A DNA stretch of 64,000 nucleotides from Arthrobacter cupressi. GTDB lineage: Bacteria; Actinomycetota; Actinomycetes; Actinomycetales; Micrococcaceae. The translations under genes were made by a program, and so were the position numbers. The notes under the pieces were generated by a model that did no database searches, was not told where the DNA came from, and saw only the letters and a program-made list of their open reading frames with translations. Numbering within the stretch: position 1 is the first letter of the stretch; each line of letters opens with the position of its first letter. The DNA lies in NCBI RefSeq assembly GCF_900099975.1, contig NZ_FNEI01000003.1, forward strand, positions 1 through 64,000, read 5' to 3'. Positions 35,671 through 45,069 of this stretch are shown in pieces.

Positions 35671-36498
35671 TTACTTCTTGATGAAGTCCAGGATGTCTTC
35701 GCCCAGCTGCTTCTGGAAGTCGCCGTAAATGCCGTGCGGTGCACCCTCATACACCTTCAGTTCGCCGTGACGCACAAGCTCGGCGCTCTTGAGGGCGGCG
35801 GCTTTGATCGGCACAATCTGGTCGTCGTCGCCGTGCGCAATCATGATGGGCACATCAAGTGCCTGCAGGTCGTTGGTGAAGTCCGTTTCGGAGAAGGCAG
35901 CAACGCATTCGTACGCCGCGTGAAGGCCGGTGAGCATGCCCTGACGCCAGAAATCGTCCCGCGCCCCTTGGGAGACGGCGGAACCCTCACGGTTCGCGCC
36001 GAAGAACGGCACGGTGAGGTCCTGGTAGAACTGCGAGCGGTCCTTCAGCACGCTTTCCCGGATGCCGTCGAAGGCCTCGATGGGAGTACCTTCCGGGTTC
36101 GACTCGGACTGCACCATGACGGGAGGCACTGCCCCTACGGTGATGACCTTCGCCACCCGGCCTGCGCCGTGCTGCGCGGCGTAGCGGACCACTTCGCCAC
36201 CGCCGGTGGAGTGACCGATCACCACCAGATCCTGCAGGCCCAGCTGTTCCACCAATTCGGCGAGATCCCGTGCGTAAGTGTCCATGTCGTTGCCCGTCCA
36301 CGGCTGCGAGGAGCGGCCGTGTCCGCGGCGGTCGTGGGCGATTGCTCGGTAGCCGTGATCGGCCAGCAGCTTCAGCTCTACCTGCCAGGCGTCCGAGCTG
36401 AGCGGCCAGCCGTGGCTGAGGATCACCGGGCGGCCCATGGCCGGCCCCTGCTCCGTGTAGTAGATCCGGGTGCCGTCCGTGGTGGTGATGAAAGGCAT
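35671..36498 (-). CDS. alpha/beta hydrolase, non-haem chloroperoxidase type
   Basis: A 275-residue hydrolase. The oxyanion motif HGW is at 29-31, the nucleophile Ser97 in GHSTGGG, the acid in IAHGDDDQIVP and the catalytic His in GAPHGIYGD: a complete Ser-Asp-His triad. This arrangement is typical of cofactor-free haloperoxidases/perhydrolases and esterases. ATG 36498 follows AAAGAGAGAATC. Divergent from the STAND regulator gene 174 bases away, which may control it. Confidence 0.9.
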   Translation of the reverse strand: MPFITTTDGTRIYYTEQGPAMGRPVILSHGWPLSSDAWQVELKLLADHGYRAIAHDRRGHGRSSQPWTGNDMDTYARDLAELVEQLGLQDLVVIGHSTGGGEVVRYAAQHGAGRVAKVITVGAVPPVMVQSESNPEGTPIEAFDGIRESVLKDRSQFYQDLTVPFFGANREGSAVSQGARDDFWRQGMLTGLHAAYECVAAFSETDFTNDLQALDVPIMIAHGDDDQIVPIKAAALKSAELVRHGELKVYEGAPHGIYGDFQKQLGEDILDFIKK

Positions 36499-36672
36499 GA
36501 TTCTCTCTTTCAGTGGGAGGGTTTGGTGGCGATTTGCCTGAGAGGCACGGCGCTGGGACCCTCGGATGGTGGTGACGCTTTCCATTCGACCTGAGCTTTC
36601 CCCGCCCGCACCACGAAGGAACCACGCAGAACTGCGGCTGCGTTCCTGCGTGACCCTGCGTCCAGTGCGCGC

Positions 36673-38982
36673 ATGAGTCCTGCCGGGCACCTTGGCGCGC
36701 TGCTGCGCAGGCACCGCCGCGCCGGAGACTTGACGCTGGAGGCCCTCTCCGAGCGATCAGGAGTGAGCGACCGCACCATCAGCGACATAGAGCGCGGGGT
36801 GAGCCGTGGCCCGCAACACCGCACCATGCTGGCCCTTGCCGATGCGCTCGGTTTGCAGGGAACGGCGCGCGAGCAGCTGCTCGCGTCCGCCCGGGCCGGG
36901 CGGCGGCCGGCATCGCAGGACGGGCCGCCCGTGGATCCGGAACCGCACCGGCTCGCCGACTTTACGGGCCGGGACGCCGAGATTGCCGCCGTCGTCGCCC
37001 ATCTGGTTGCCGGCGGGGCCGTCCGAAGCACTGCCGCGCCGGTGGTGCTCTGCGGTGCGCCGGGCGTAGGCAAGACGTCGATCGCCATCGAAGCCCTGCA
37101 CCGCTGCGCGCCCGCCAAGCCGAGGCGGCTTTTTGTCGACCTGGGAGGGCTCGACGTCGTTCCCTTATCTCCGCTGCAGGTGCTGCAGTCGCTGCTGCGG
37201 CAGCTCACGGGGGAGGCAGATGTGCCTCGCACGCTGGGCGAGGCGGCCACCGCCTGGCGGTCCGCGATTGCCGCTACTCCCGCCGCTGTGCTGCTTGACG
37301 ACGCCGCGAATGAGGCACAGATCCGGCCGGTGCTCTCGCCCGGGTGGCAGGGTGCGGTAGTGGTCACCTCGCGCCGCGAACTGGCCGGACTGGAGGGCGC
37401 ACGCCGGCTCACCATCGGACACCTCTCCCGCTCCGAAAGCGTGGCGCTGCTGGAGAGGATCGTGCCGCCCTCCCAACGGGGCACGGGCGAGCTCGAAGAA
37501 CTGGCCCACTATTGCAATGACATCCCGCTCGCACTCCGCATCGCGGGAAACCGCCTGGCCAGCCGGCCCCGCTGGACCGTGCAGGACTTGGTGCAGCGGC
37601 TAAGCACCGAAGAGCGCCGCCTGGGCGCCCTGGTTGCCGGAGACCTCGCCGTCGAATCCGCGTTTGCCTTGTCCTACGGGCAGCTGGACGAAGCCGGTCA
37701 AACCCTGTTCCGCCGGCTCTCGCTGCTGGACGGCAGCTCGTTTGGTGCGCGGGTGGCGGGCGCCGTCGTCGGGCTGGGGGAGGGGGGCGCACAGGACCAG
37801 CTGGACGGGCTGGTGGGCCTGGGCCTGGTGGAAGCGCTGCATGGCGACCACCACCGTCTGCATGATCTCCTGAGGCTTTATGCCGCCTCGCGGCTTCGCT
37901 CAGAGGAGACGGCAGAGGCGATCGCCGAACACCGCCGGAACCTCCGCGAATGGCTGCTCGAAACCACCATCGCGGCTGGGTCCCGCTTCGAGCCGCGTCG
38001 GCCCGGACCGTCGTCGGACGCGTTGCCCGCTGTCCCTTCGCCGAAAGATGCCTTCGCCTCCGATGAAGCGGCGCGCCGCTGGCTGATCGGCGAGGCCGAG
38101 CACTGGTTTGCCGCCTACCGGGCCGCGGCGGCGCGCGCAGATCATGCCCGGGTGCTCGCAGTAGCGGACTCGTTGCACTGGTTTTCGGACTTGTGGCTTG
38201 CGTGGGGCCGCTGGCACGAGCTGTACGCAGCCTCTGCTGCGGCCGCGGCCGCCATCGCGGACCCCTCGCAGCAGGCGCGGCATCTCGGGTACCTCGCGTG
38301 GGCGCAGCTGGTCGAATCTTTTGATCCGGCAGCTGCGCGCACGACGGCGGAGGCGGCCCTTGCTGCTGCGCGGGAGGCGGGGGATGCCCGGCAGAGTGGC
38401 TGGGCGGGTTTCTATCTCGCGTGGAGCACGTTGCAGCTCGGCGAGCTGGATGTGGCCGCCCAACTGGCAGATGCAGCGGTAACTGATTTCGCCGCGGCGG
38501 GCGACGTGGAAGGGCAGCTGCAGGCGCGTTCCATCAGGACCGACATCCGCGGCCGGCGCGATCCGGAGGCCTCCATCGGAGAATACCGCGAGCTGCTGGA
38601 CTTTCTACGGGAGTCCGGCGACCGGCTTCCGCGGAACATCAGGGTGGTGACCGAGACCAACGCACACGCCGTCATCGCCTTGACCCTTCTTGGCTTCGGC
38701 CGGTACGAGGAAGCCATGGCCGCCGCAACCGATGCCCTTGGCGCGGGCACGCCCGGCGAATTCCCCAGCGGCCAGGCGGCGGCGCACCGGCACCGTGGCT
38801 TTGCCGCCCGAGCCCTCGGCCGGGACGAAGCGGCGCGGGCTGACTTTGTGGATGCGCTCGCGCTGGGAACCGGCACACGCTCCGAGGCGTGGCTTGGTGA
38901 AGTGCGTGAGGCGCTTGCATCGGTTTCGCCTGGTGCACGGTCCGATGCGGCTTCCGGCGCGGTGGCGCCAGGGGTTTCCTAG
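36673..38982 (+). CDS. XRE-HTH / NB-ARC / TPR regulator (STAND ATPase)
   Basis: A 769-residue signal-transduction ATPase. Residues ~5-75 are an XRE helix-turn-helix (LEALSERSGVSDRTISDIERG; core SGVSDRTISDIE), ~95-370 an NB-ARC NTPase with Walker A GAPGVGKT (128-135), Walker B AAVLLDDA and a GLPL-like DIPLALRIAGNRLA, and ~400-769 helical TPR-like repeats (AAREAGDARQSGWAGFYLAWSTL, AAATDALGAGTPGEF). No BTAD domain. Such proteins act as ligand-gated activators of a nearby gene; the divergent hydrolase is the obvious target. Four CTGCG repeats lie just upstream. Confidence 0.88.
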   Translation: MSPAGHLGALLRRHRRAGDLTLEALSERSGVSDRTISDIERGVSRGPQHRTMLALADALGLQGTAREQLLASARAGRRPASQDGPPVDPEPHRLADFTGRDAEIAAVVAHLVAGGAVRSTAAPVVLCGAPGVGKTSIAIEALHRCAPAKPRRLFVDLGGLDVVPLSPLQVLQSLLRQLTGEADVPRTLGEAATAWRSAIAATPAAVLLDDAANEAQIRPVLSPGWQGAVVVTSRRELAGLEGARRLTIGHLSRSESVALLERIVPPSQRGTGELEELAHYCNDIPLALRIAGNRLASRPRWTVQDLVQRLSTEERRLGALVAGDLAVESAFALSYGQLDEAGQTLFRRLSLLDGSSFGARVAGAVVGLGEGGAQDQLDGLVGLGLVEALHGDHHRLHDLLRLYAASRLRSEETAEAIAEHRRNLREWLLETTIAAGSRFEPRRPGPSSDALPAVPSPKDAFASDEAARRWLIGEAEHWFAAYRAAAARADHARVLAVADSLHWFSDLWLAWGRWHELYAASAAAAAAIADPSQQARHLGYLAWAQLVESFDPAAARTTAEAALAAAREAGDARQSGWAGFYLAWSTLQLGELDVAAQLADAAVTDFAAAGDVEGQLQARSIRTDIRGRRDPEASIGEYRELLDFLRESGDRLPRNIRVVTETNAHAVIALTLLGFGRYEEAMAAATDALGAGTPGEFPSGQAAAHRHRGFAARALGRDEAARADFVDALALGTGTRSEAWLGEVREALASVSPGARSDAASGAVAPGVS

Positions 38983-39932
38983 AGCACGCGCACCGGCTTG
39001 CCCTGCGCCCAAGCGCGGACGTCCTCGAACGCCTCGCCGTAATAGCGCGTGTAGCTTTCGGCGGTGACGTACCCGAGGTGCGGGGTGAGCACGGTGCGCG
39101 GCGCGTCCAGGAGCGGGTGGTCCGCGGGGAGGGGCTCGACGTCGTACACGTCCAGGGCGGCGCCGCCCAGCCATCCTTCGTTCAGTCCGCGGAGGAGGGC
39201 GTCCCCGTCCACGAGCGGCCCGCGGGCCGTGTTCACCAGGATCCCGTCCGGCCCGAGCAGCCGGAGTTCCTCCTCTCCGACCACCCCGCGCGAGCGGTCG
39301 GAGAGCCGCACGTGGACGCTTACGACGTCGGCCTCCCGGAAGAGGGCGTCCTTGCTCACCTTGCGGCCGCCGGCCGCAGCCGCGGTTTCCTCGCGCAGGT
39401 TGGGGCTCCAGACGATGACGTCCATGCCGAAGGCCTGCGCGTAGCCGGCCACTTTGGTGCCGATCTTGCCCAGGCCAAGGATGCCGAGGGTCTTGCCGGC
39501 GAGTTCGAAACCGACCGTGCTCTGGAGGCGGCCGGCGCGCATGGCGTTGCCTTCGAACTGGAGGTTCCGCGCGGCGGCGAGCAGCAGGGCCCAGGTCATT
39601 TCCGGTGCGGCCGTCGCGGAGCCGCCGGTGCCGCAGACGGTGATGCCCTGTTCCTTGGCGGCGTCGATGTCGATGGACGGATTGGCCATTCCCGTGGTGA
39701 CCAGCAGTTTCAGTTTGGGCAGCTGGTGGAGGGTGGAAGCCGGGAAGGCCGTGCGTTCGCGCATTGCGACGACGATGCTGACGTCCCGGAGGGCCTGGAC
39801 CAGGTCCTCTTCGTCTTCGAAGGGCTCGCTGAAGACGGTGACGTCGATGCCGTCGGCGGCGAGTTGGTCCCAGGGGGCGTAGTCGTAGGCGACACCCTGG
39901 TAGTCATCGAGGATTGCGAGGCGCTGGCGCAT
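38979..39932 (-). CDS. D-2-hydroxyacid dehydrogenase family protein
   Basis: A 317-residue NAD-dependent dehydrogenase. The nucleotide fold has LGILGLGKIGTKVAGYAQAFG (G-x-G-x-x-G core GLGKIG), the catalytic Arg lies in LVNTARGPLVD, the Glu in DVYDVEPLP, and the His in VLTPHLGYVTAESY. All three catalytic residues are present. ATG 39932 follows AAAGGACCACC. It lies convergent with the STAND gene, the stop codons overlapping in CTAG. Substrate unknown. Confidence 0.9.
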   Translation of the reverse strand: MRQRLAILDDYQGVAYDYAPWDQLAADGIDVTVFSEPFEDEEDLVQALRDVSIVVAMRERTAFPASTLHQLPKLKLLVTTGMANPSIDIDAAKEQGITVCGTGGSATAAPEMTWALLLAAARNLQFEGNAMRAGRLQSTVGFELAGKTLGILGLGKIGTKVAGYAQAFGMDVIVWSPNLREETAAAAGGRKVSKDALFREADVVSVHVRLSDRSRGVVGEEELRLLGPDGILVNTARGPLVDGDALLRGLNEGWLGGAALDVYDVEPLPADHPLLDAPRTVLTPHLGYVTAESYTRYYGEAFEDVRAWAQGKPVRVL

Positions 39933-39995
39933 GGTGGTCCTTTGGGGGAGGGGCGTTCTTGAGTCCACCATATGTGGGTTGGTGGGGCGAGTCCC

Positions 39996-41808
39996 TCAAT
40001 CCTCATCTGGGGTGGCAATCTTGTGACCAAGCTTTGAGGTTCCGGCACTCAGGATGCGCTCTATATGTTGCTGGGTCACTTGGTTGCATTGCTGCCCGTC
40101 TGACAGCGCTGCCTGTAACCAGCCAGGTCCCTTGCGCACTCCAACTTCAGGAGCGAGGCGCTCGAGCTCCCCTTCTTGAACCAAGACCACGCCTGCCCCA
40201 TCGAGCCGGGAAACAAGAGTGCCGGCAGCCTTACGGGCAGCGCCCTTGAACGCAGACATGCCATGCTCTTTGACCGATGCCCAAGGTGATCCTTGAGTTC
40301 GTAGCTGAGCGAGTACGAGTTCGCGCTCTTCACTCGAGAACTGTGAATTTCGCTTGCCCTCAAGAGCTGAAACAATTGCATCTAGCACATGCCCGACTTT
40401 GGCCGGCTCCCGTGGTGCATTTAGATCGGCCGTCGCTGATTTCCAAAGCTTCATCATCTCCTCAGTCCAAGTCCCGCCTACAGAAGTCACAAGGGTTTGA
40501 AGCTTTTTCTGATCGGAAAGCATGTCAAGGTCAGGGGCTGCCACAACAGGAACGTCGACGGCGCTGAGTGCAGCAGAAACTTTGGCCATGCCGTCTTTTC
40601 CGCCGGTCGGAACAAACAAAATCTCGTTCCTCGGCAGGGGATCTTCCTCCCACCCGCCGCAGTCGATGGCAGCCGCGAGATATGCGCAGTCACCTTCCGC
40701 TTCCGCAACAACCACGAGGCGGTGGAATAGTCCATCCAAGACATTCGTGTACTTCAAAACGGGGTCATTCCAAAGCGCCTTCAACTGGTCTGAGTCGAGC
40801 CGGCTTGCTTTGGCCGATCCCTCGCCTCGGGTTAACCTGACCACTGAAACGTCCACCTCGGAGTCGAGGAGACCGGTCAAAAAGCTTCGGTCGTGGGTCG
40901 CCACAAGTATCTGAAGACCTGTCTTGACCGCTAAGCGCCCCAATTCCGCGCCGAGAGCATGAGCCTGCGGCGGGTGCAAAAAGGCCTCGGGTTCATCGAT
41001 AATGACGACCTTGTACGCGGCTGTAACAATTGGAAGCAATTGGCCCATCAAGCTTCGCATGCCATCGCCTTGGTCATCGAGTGGACGCAGGTCAGCCATT
41101 CGTTCACGGTATTCAGCCGGGATATCGTCTATGCGAGGAGCTTCTATGCCAACCTCTCCGACGCGTAGACGAAGGGTGCGACCTAGAGCGTCGAGAGTCA
41201 ATCGGGGCCCAAATACATCCCTCGAAATAGCGCTCACTTTGTCAAGGAGCGGCTTTGAATCCTGTAGATAGTGGATGGGGTGCTGTGGTGGATCCACAAC
41301 TGAATCGCGCATTTCGGCTGAACCATATATTGAATCTTCCTTGGGCGTTGCCGTAGAAGACGACCGAACTTGCGAGAGCGCCGAGCTCGGTGAGGGGGGT
41401 CTGCCAGCTGTTAGTCAGTACATTTGGGCGCTGTATCCCGATCTGTGCCCGCTGAAATCCAGCGTTTGTGCCTTGAACCACGAAGCTCGCGTTTTGGCCA
41501 AGCCAGGAGATGACATCTGCTTTGCTGCCGCGACAGTACAGCTCGAGCGAATCCACCGCTACCCGTGGTTGCTCGGCGAATCCGCGGACGTGCGCTAGTT
41601 TCTCCGAGACTTCCCGGAGAACCGTCGACTTGCCGGCGTTGTTGGCCCCAACGATCGCGGTCACACCGGCCCGTTGAAATGGAATTGATTGGCCGCCAAT
41701 CAGATCTATTCGATCAATTGCAAAGTCGAACTCTTCCGCCTTGCCATTCAGTAGTTGTGAGTACTCCGGAAAAGCTGCTGCGAAGCGTTCAGTCCAATCT
41801 TGAGTCAA
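39996..41808 (-). pseudogene. OLD-family ATP-dependent nuclease, frameshifted
   Basis: Two adjacent frames together encode a ~600-residue OLD-type protein. The 5' part (from TTG 41808, GGGGA upstream) has an ABC-like ATPase Walker A GANNAGKST at 54-62. After GNAQGRF, near 41335-41345, the frame shifts by one base (extra G in CAAGGAAG), and the rest continues in another frame: VVIIDEPEAFLHPPQ (Walker B), LVATHDRSFL and a TOPRIM-like nuclease region with EAEGDCAYL and APDLDML (E, D-x-D). No UvrD partner as in Gabija is present, so it is a class 1-like OLD. DNA is visibly AT-richer than the flanks, pointing to recent transfer. A frameshift in sequencing is not excluded. Confidence 0.75.
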
Positions 41809-42003
41809 GGCGTCCCCTAAGTCCTATGCCCGCGATCACCACAGGTCACCATCCTCCATTCGGAGCAACTGCAGATCTATCTTGGCAGAATATGGGCGGC
41901 GATGGCGTTGGGTGAAGATGGTGGGTGATGGCCCGATAACACCTCATGGTCCTTTGCTATTTTGCTGCATCCGGACAGCAACATGCGGCTTCGCGTGTTC
42001 TCG

Positions 42004-42021
42004 TGACAGCACTGGCTGTCA
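42004..42021. promoter_or_regulatory. 18-bp dyad upstream of OLD-type gene
   Basis: TGACAGCACTGGCTGTCA, perfect 7-bp arms around ACTG, in the 249-base gap between the OLD-type gene and the truncated binding protein (both on the minus strand). Could be an operator or terminator; no other feature is seen in that gap. Confidence 0.35.
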
Positions 42022-42057
42022 GGCGCCATTCCATGCTGCTAAGTCAATAGGCGGAAC

Positions 42058-42570
42058 CTACTTCTTAGGCAACCCCGGCGGGTTCAGCTCCGACTTGGCA
42101 ATAGCCTCCGAAGAAAGCCCCCAGCGGTCCAGGATCTTCCCGTACGTCCCGTTCTTAATGAGCGTATTAAGAGCAGCCTGCGCCGCAACCGCCAGTCCGT
42201 TCCCCTTCTTCGTCGTGAACGCGATGTCGGCCTTCAGCGGCCAGCCGCCGTTGACGGTGCCCACCTGCTTGGTCTTGCCGTCCTTCGCTGCCTTGTACGC
42301 GGCCCCCGCGTTGGGACCGAAGGTCAGGTCCGCACGGCCGGACTGGATTGCCAGCGAGGAGGCCGAGTCGTCGTCGTAATACTGGAAGTCGACCGGCGGC
42401 AGGCCGTTCTTCTTGTTCTCCTCGTCCCAGCGCACCAGGATGGCTTCCTGGTTGGTGCCCGAGCCCACGATCACCCTCTTGCCCGCCACATCCTTCGCTT
42501 CCTTCACGGAGCCAATCGGAGAGTCGCTCTTCGCGTAGAAGCCCAGGAGATCGGTGCGGTAGGGCGGTGG
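42058..42570 (-). pseudogene. ABC amino acid binding protein, 3' half only
   Basis: Encodes the C-terminal ~170 residues of an SBP family 3 protein ([19 protein letters not shown], ... NGTYGKILDRWGLSSEA). It is clearly homologous to residues ~180-330 of the intact binding protein at 27159-28187 (shared [19 protein letters not shown] / ERWGLS). Upstream the frame runs into unrelated sequence at about 42570, where the signal peptide and first lobe are missing. No permease or ATPase is near. A remnant left by a deletion or insertion whose edge coincides with the end of the next gene. Confidence 0.8.
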
Positions 42571-42575
42571 CGAGT

Positions 42576-43406
42576 TTACGGCCCCGCAGGGTGCCTACGT
42601 GCTTGGGGCCGGGCGCGGACTTCGATCATCCGCTCTATATCGGGTCCTCTTGCCAAGCTGGCATCAACTGATAGCAGAGACAGCAATTGCAGCGGGCGTT
42701 GTGATTCTGCTGCAGCCTGCATCTTGTGATGGCCATCAAGCAGGAAGTGAGTAAGACCCCAGTGGGCACAATAGTCGGTGCCGCGGTCCACTGCGGGCTG
42801 GCAGACGTCGAGGATCGAGACAGCCACGGCTGTCGGCGTCGAAGAGTTAGAGAGTTTCCGGGCATACTCTTTGACCCGATCAGGTTCGTTCCAGGCAGGC
42901 GGCACCATTGGGACGACGAACTCGAATGCATGCGCAGACGAGTCGACCGGGGCCTGCCACGTCCGGTAATACGGTGTTTGCGGATATTCGGGCAGACCCC
43001 AGAACCCTGACACTCCCCACGTGTCGACTTGTTCCTCGCTGAAGTAGTCTCCCGCTCTGCCCGGAAACACGAGTTGGGGCTGCAATCTGAGAAGCATCGG
43101 AACATACGACCCACCGGGCAGCATTGTGCAGAACGCTTCAAGAACTCCGTCGTCGATGTTCTCAAGGCCTGAGTTCAGGGACTGCTGCATTTCAGGGAGC
43201 GACAAACGCTCAGTTGCGCCTTCCAGACGCTTGAACAGCAGTGGGCACGTTCCACACCAGAACGAAAGCTCAAAGGCAGGATCCGGGCCTTCCCACATTA
43301 GACGTCGCCCGGCCCACTCGCCCTTCGTTTTCTCCCCTTCGCCGAACCGCAGCACGGACGACTGGGACTCATCGACGAGCCGCGTCCTACCGATTTCCAA
43401 CAACAT
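42576..43406 (-). CDS. protein of unknown function with LLDGHHK motif
   Basis: A 276-residue protein not recognised. Block ending HFLLDGHHKMQAAAES near residue 240 resembles the D-G-H-H/N-R segment of ParB-like or sulfiredoxin-like folds, but the rest does not. Four Cys, two as C-G-T-C in FWCGTCPLLF, may bind metal. ATG 43406 is the first with protein-like sequence after it. The 3' end falls at the breakpoint with the truncated binding protein, so its last ~15 residues (Arg/Pro-rich) may be non-native. GC content is lower than average. Confidence 0.6.
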   Translation of the reverse strand: MLLEIGRTRLVDESQSSVLRFGEGEKTKGEWAGRRLMWEGPDPAFELSFWCGTCPLLFKRLEGATERLSLPEMQQSLNSGLENIDDGVLEAFCTMLPGGSYVPMLLRLQPQLVFPGRAGDYFSEEQVDTWGVSGFWGLPEYPQTPYYRTWQAPVDSSAHAFEFVVPMVPPAWNEPDRVKEYARKLSNSSTPTAVAVSILDVCQPAVDRGTDYCAHWGLTHFLLDGHHKMQAAAESQRPLQLLSLLSVDASLARGPDIERMIEVRARPQARRHPAGP

Positions 43407-43486
43407 GATCGGCAGTCTAGCGAGGCACTCCTCGGGACAGCAGGATAGCTTCCTGGCCGGAGCCCGAGCGCCGCCTACACCACAGG

Positions 43487-43503
43487 TGTCCCGATCTGGC
43501 ACA
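43487..43503. promoter_or_regulatory. candidate GAF-Fis operator, site A (permease)
   Basis: TGTCCCGATCTGGCACA fits the 7-3-7 dyad TGTCCCA-N3-TGGGACA with two changes. It is 63 bases upstream of the APC permease start. A near-identical copy (15 of 17) is at 48032-48048. Confidence 0.6.
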
Positions 43504-43566
43504 GCGTCAGCGGGGTGTCCGCTCGCTACTGTGATTCAGCACTCAGGATTTAGTGACGAGGACTAC

Positions 43567-45030
43567 ATGAACAACACCACCATTGAGGCGCCGAAGGTAG
43601 CGCGCCCCGCCCAGGAGAATCGGCTCAGCGGGAACATGGGAGTCGGGGAGCTCGTGATGAACGTGCTCGCGTTCTCGTCGCCGCTGGCAACTGTCGCCGG
43701 CACGCTGCCCGTCCTGCTGATGTTCAGCGGCCAGACGGCTCCGGCCATTTATATGTTGGTCACATTGATGTTGCTGATCTTCTCCGTCGGCTTCGTGAAG
43801 ATGAGCCGCAGCGTCCGCGGCGCGGGAGGTTTCTACTCCTTTGTCACTGCCGGTTTGGGCAAGCCTGCAGGCCTCGGAGGCGCCTTCTTGGCCCTCTTCG
43901 GCTACATCCTCATTGGATTCTTCGCCCCTTCGTTTTTCGGCGTGACCCTCCAGGGATTTGTCGTCAACACGCTCAACGGCCCCGGCGTTCCCTGGTACTG
44001 GTACGCGCTCGGCATCATCGCCGCCACCACAGTCCTTGCGTATAACCGCATCGACCTCTCTGCGAAGTTGCTCACGGCCGTCATGCTTCTCGAGGTGGCT
44101 GTCATCGTCGTCTTCGACGTGGCGTCATTCTCTGCGAACGGACTTGATGCTGTGCAAGGTGCAGGATTCGCCCTTCCCTCCCTCACTGATGCGAGCATCG
44201 GCCTCGCGCTGCTGTTCGCCGTCGGGAACTTCTTTGGCTTCGAAGCGACTGTGATCTACCGGGACGAGGTTAAAAACCCGGATAAGACGATCTCGCGGGC
44301 AACGTACCTGGCTGTCATTGGCATTGGCCTCTTCTACGCAGTTGCCGCCTGGGCTTTCATCGCCTTCCTCGGGCCAGGCAACGTACAGGCCGCGGCGGAA
44401 AGCAATACTGTGAATCTGTTCAACGACGCCGTTGCCGCATTGGCGGGCAAGATTTTCGCGGATGTTGCCATGATCCTGCTCATTACATCCGTCCTGGCAT
44501 GCATGCTGTCCATCCAGAACATCGCCGCACGGTACAGCTTCTCGCTCGCCGCCGACCATGCATTGCCGCCAGTCCTTGGACGGGTGCATCCCCGCCATAA
44601 GTCGCCGTACGTTTCGGCCCTTGCCGTCGGTCTCCTCTGGGCTGTGGCAACCGTGATTTTCACGGTTCTGGGTGTCGCGCCGGACGCCCTGTATCCCATC
44701 GCCTCGGGCAGCGGCACTTTTGCCGTGCTCCTGCTGATGTTCATCACCAGTTTTGCGGTGTTCGTCTACTTCCTCCGCCGCCGCGGTTCCGCGCCGGAGT
44801 CGGTCTGGAAGACCATCATCGCGCCGATCATCAGCGTGCTCTTCCTTGGCGCCATCACCTACCTGGCGATCACCAACTACCCGGACCTCATCGGAGGCTC
44901 GGCGGTGATGACTGTCATTTTCATGACCTTCACCTTCGCGCTGTTCTTTGGCGGCATCGCGTACGCATTCTTCCTCCGTTCAAAGCGCCCCGAAATCTAC
45001 GCGCGGCTCGGCCGGCGGAAAATCGACTGA
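43567..45030 (+). CDS. APC family amino acid/amine permease
   Basis: A 487-residue transporter with about 12 hydrophobic segments from residue ~28 to ~475. The N-terminal block NMGVGELVMNVLAFSSPLATVAG (core FSSPLATVAG), MSRSVRGAGGFYSFVTAGLGKPAG (core GAGGFYSFVTAGLG) and FFGFEATVIYRDEVKNPDKTI (core FEATVIYRDEVKNPDKTI) are the APC/YhdG-like signatures. ATG 43567 follows GAGGACTAC; long upstream in-frame codons are not membrane-like. It probably imports the nitrogenous substrate of the catabolic island. Confidence 0.92.
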   Translation: MNNTTIEAPKVARPAQENRLSGNMGVGELVMNVLAFSSPLATVAGTLPVLLMFSGQTAPAIYMLVTLMLLIFSVGFVKMSRSVRGAGGFYSFVTAGLGKPAGLGGAFLALFGYILIGFFAPSFFGVTLQGFVVNTLNGPGVPWYWYALGIIAATTVLAYNRIDLSAKLLTAVMLLEVAVIVVFDVASFSANGLDAVQGAGFALPSLTDASIGLALLFAVGNFFGFEATVIYRDEVKNPDKTISRATYLAVIGIGLFYAVAAWAFIAFLGPGNVQAAAESNTVNLFNDAVAALAGKIFADVAMILLITSVLACMLSIQNIAARYSFSLAADHALPPVLGRVHPRHKSPYVSALAVGLLWAVATVIFTVLGVAPDALYPIASGSGTFAVLLLMFITSFAVFVYFLRRRGSAPESVWKTIIAPIISVLFLGAITYLAITNYPDLIGGSAVMTVIFMTFTFALFFGGIAYAFFLRSKRPEIYARLGRRKID

Positions 45031-45069
45031 CGCTTGGAAGCGGTCATGTGGAGCAAAAGGGTCCGGCGC

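Noticed and set aside
39996-41808. Gabija-type defence system
   Set aside because: The OLD-like gene has no UvrD-type helicase partner; the neighbours are a hydroxyacid dehydrogenase and a truncated ABC protein.
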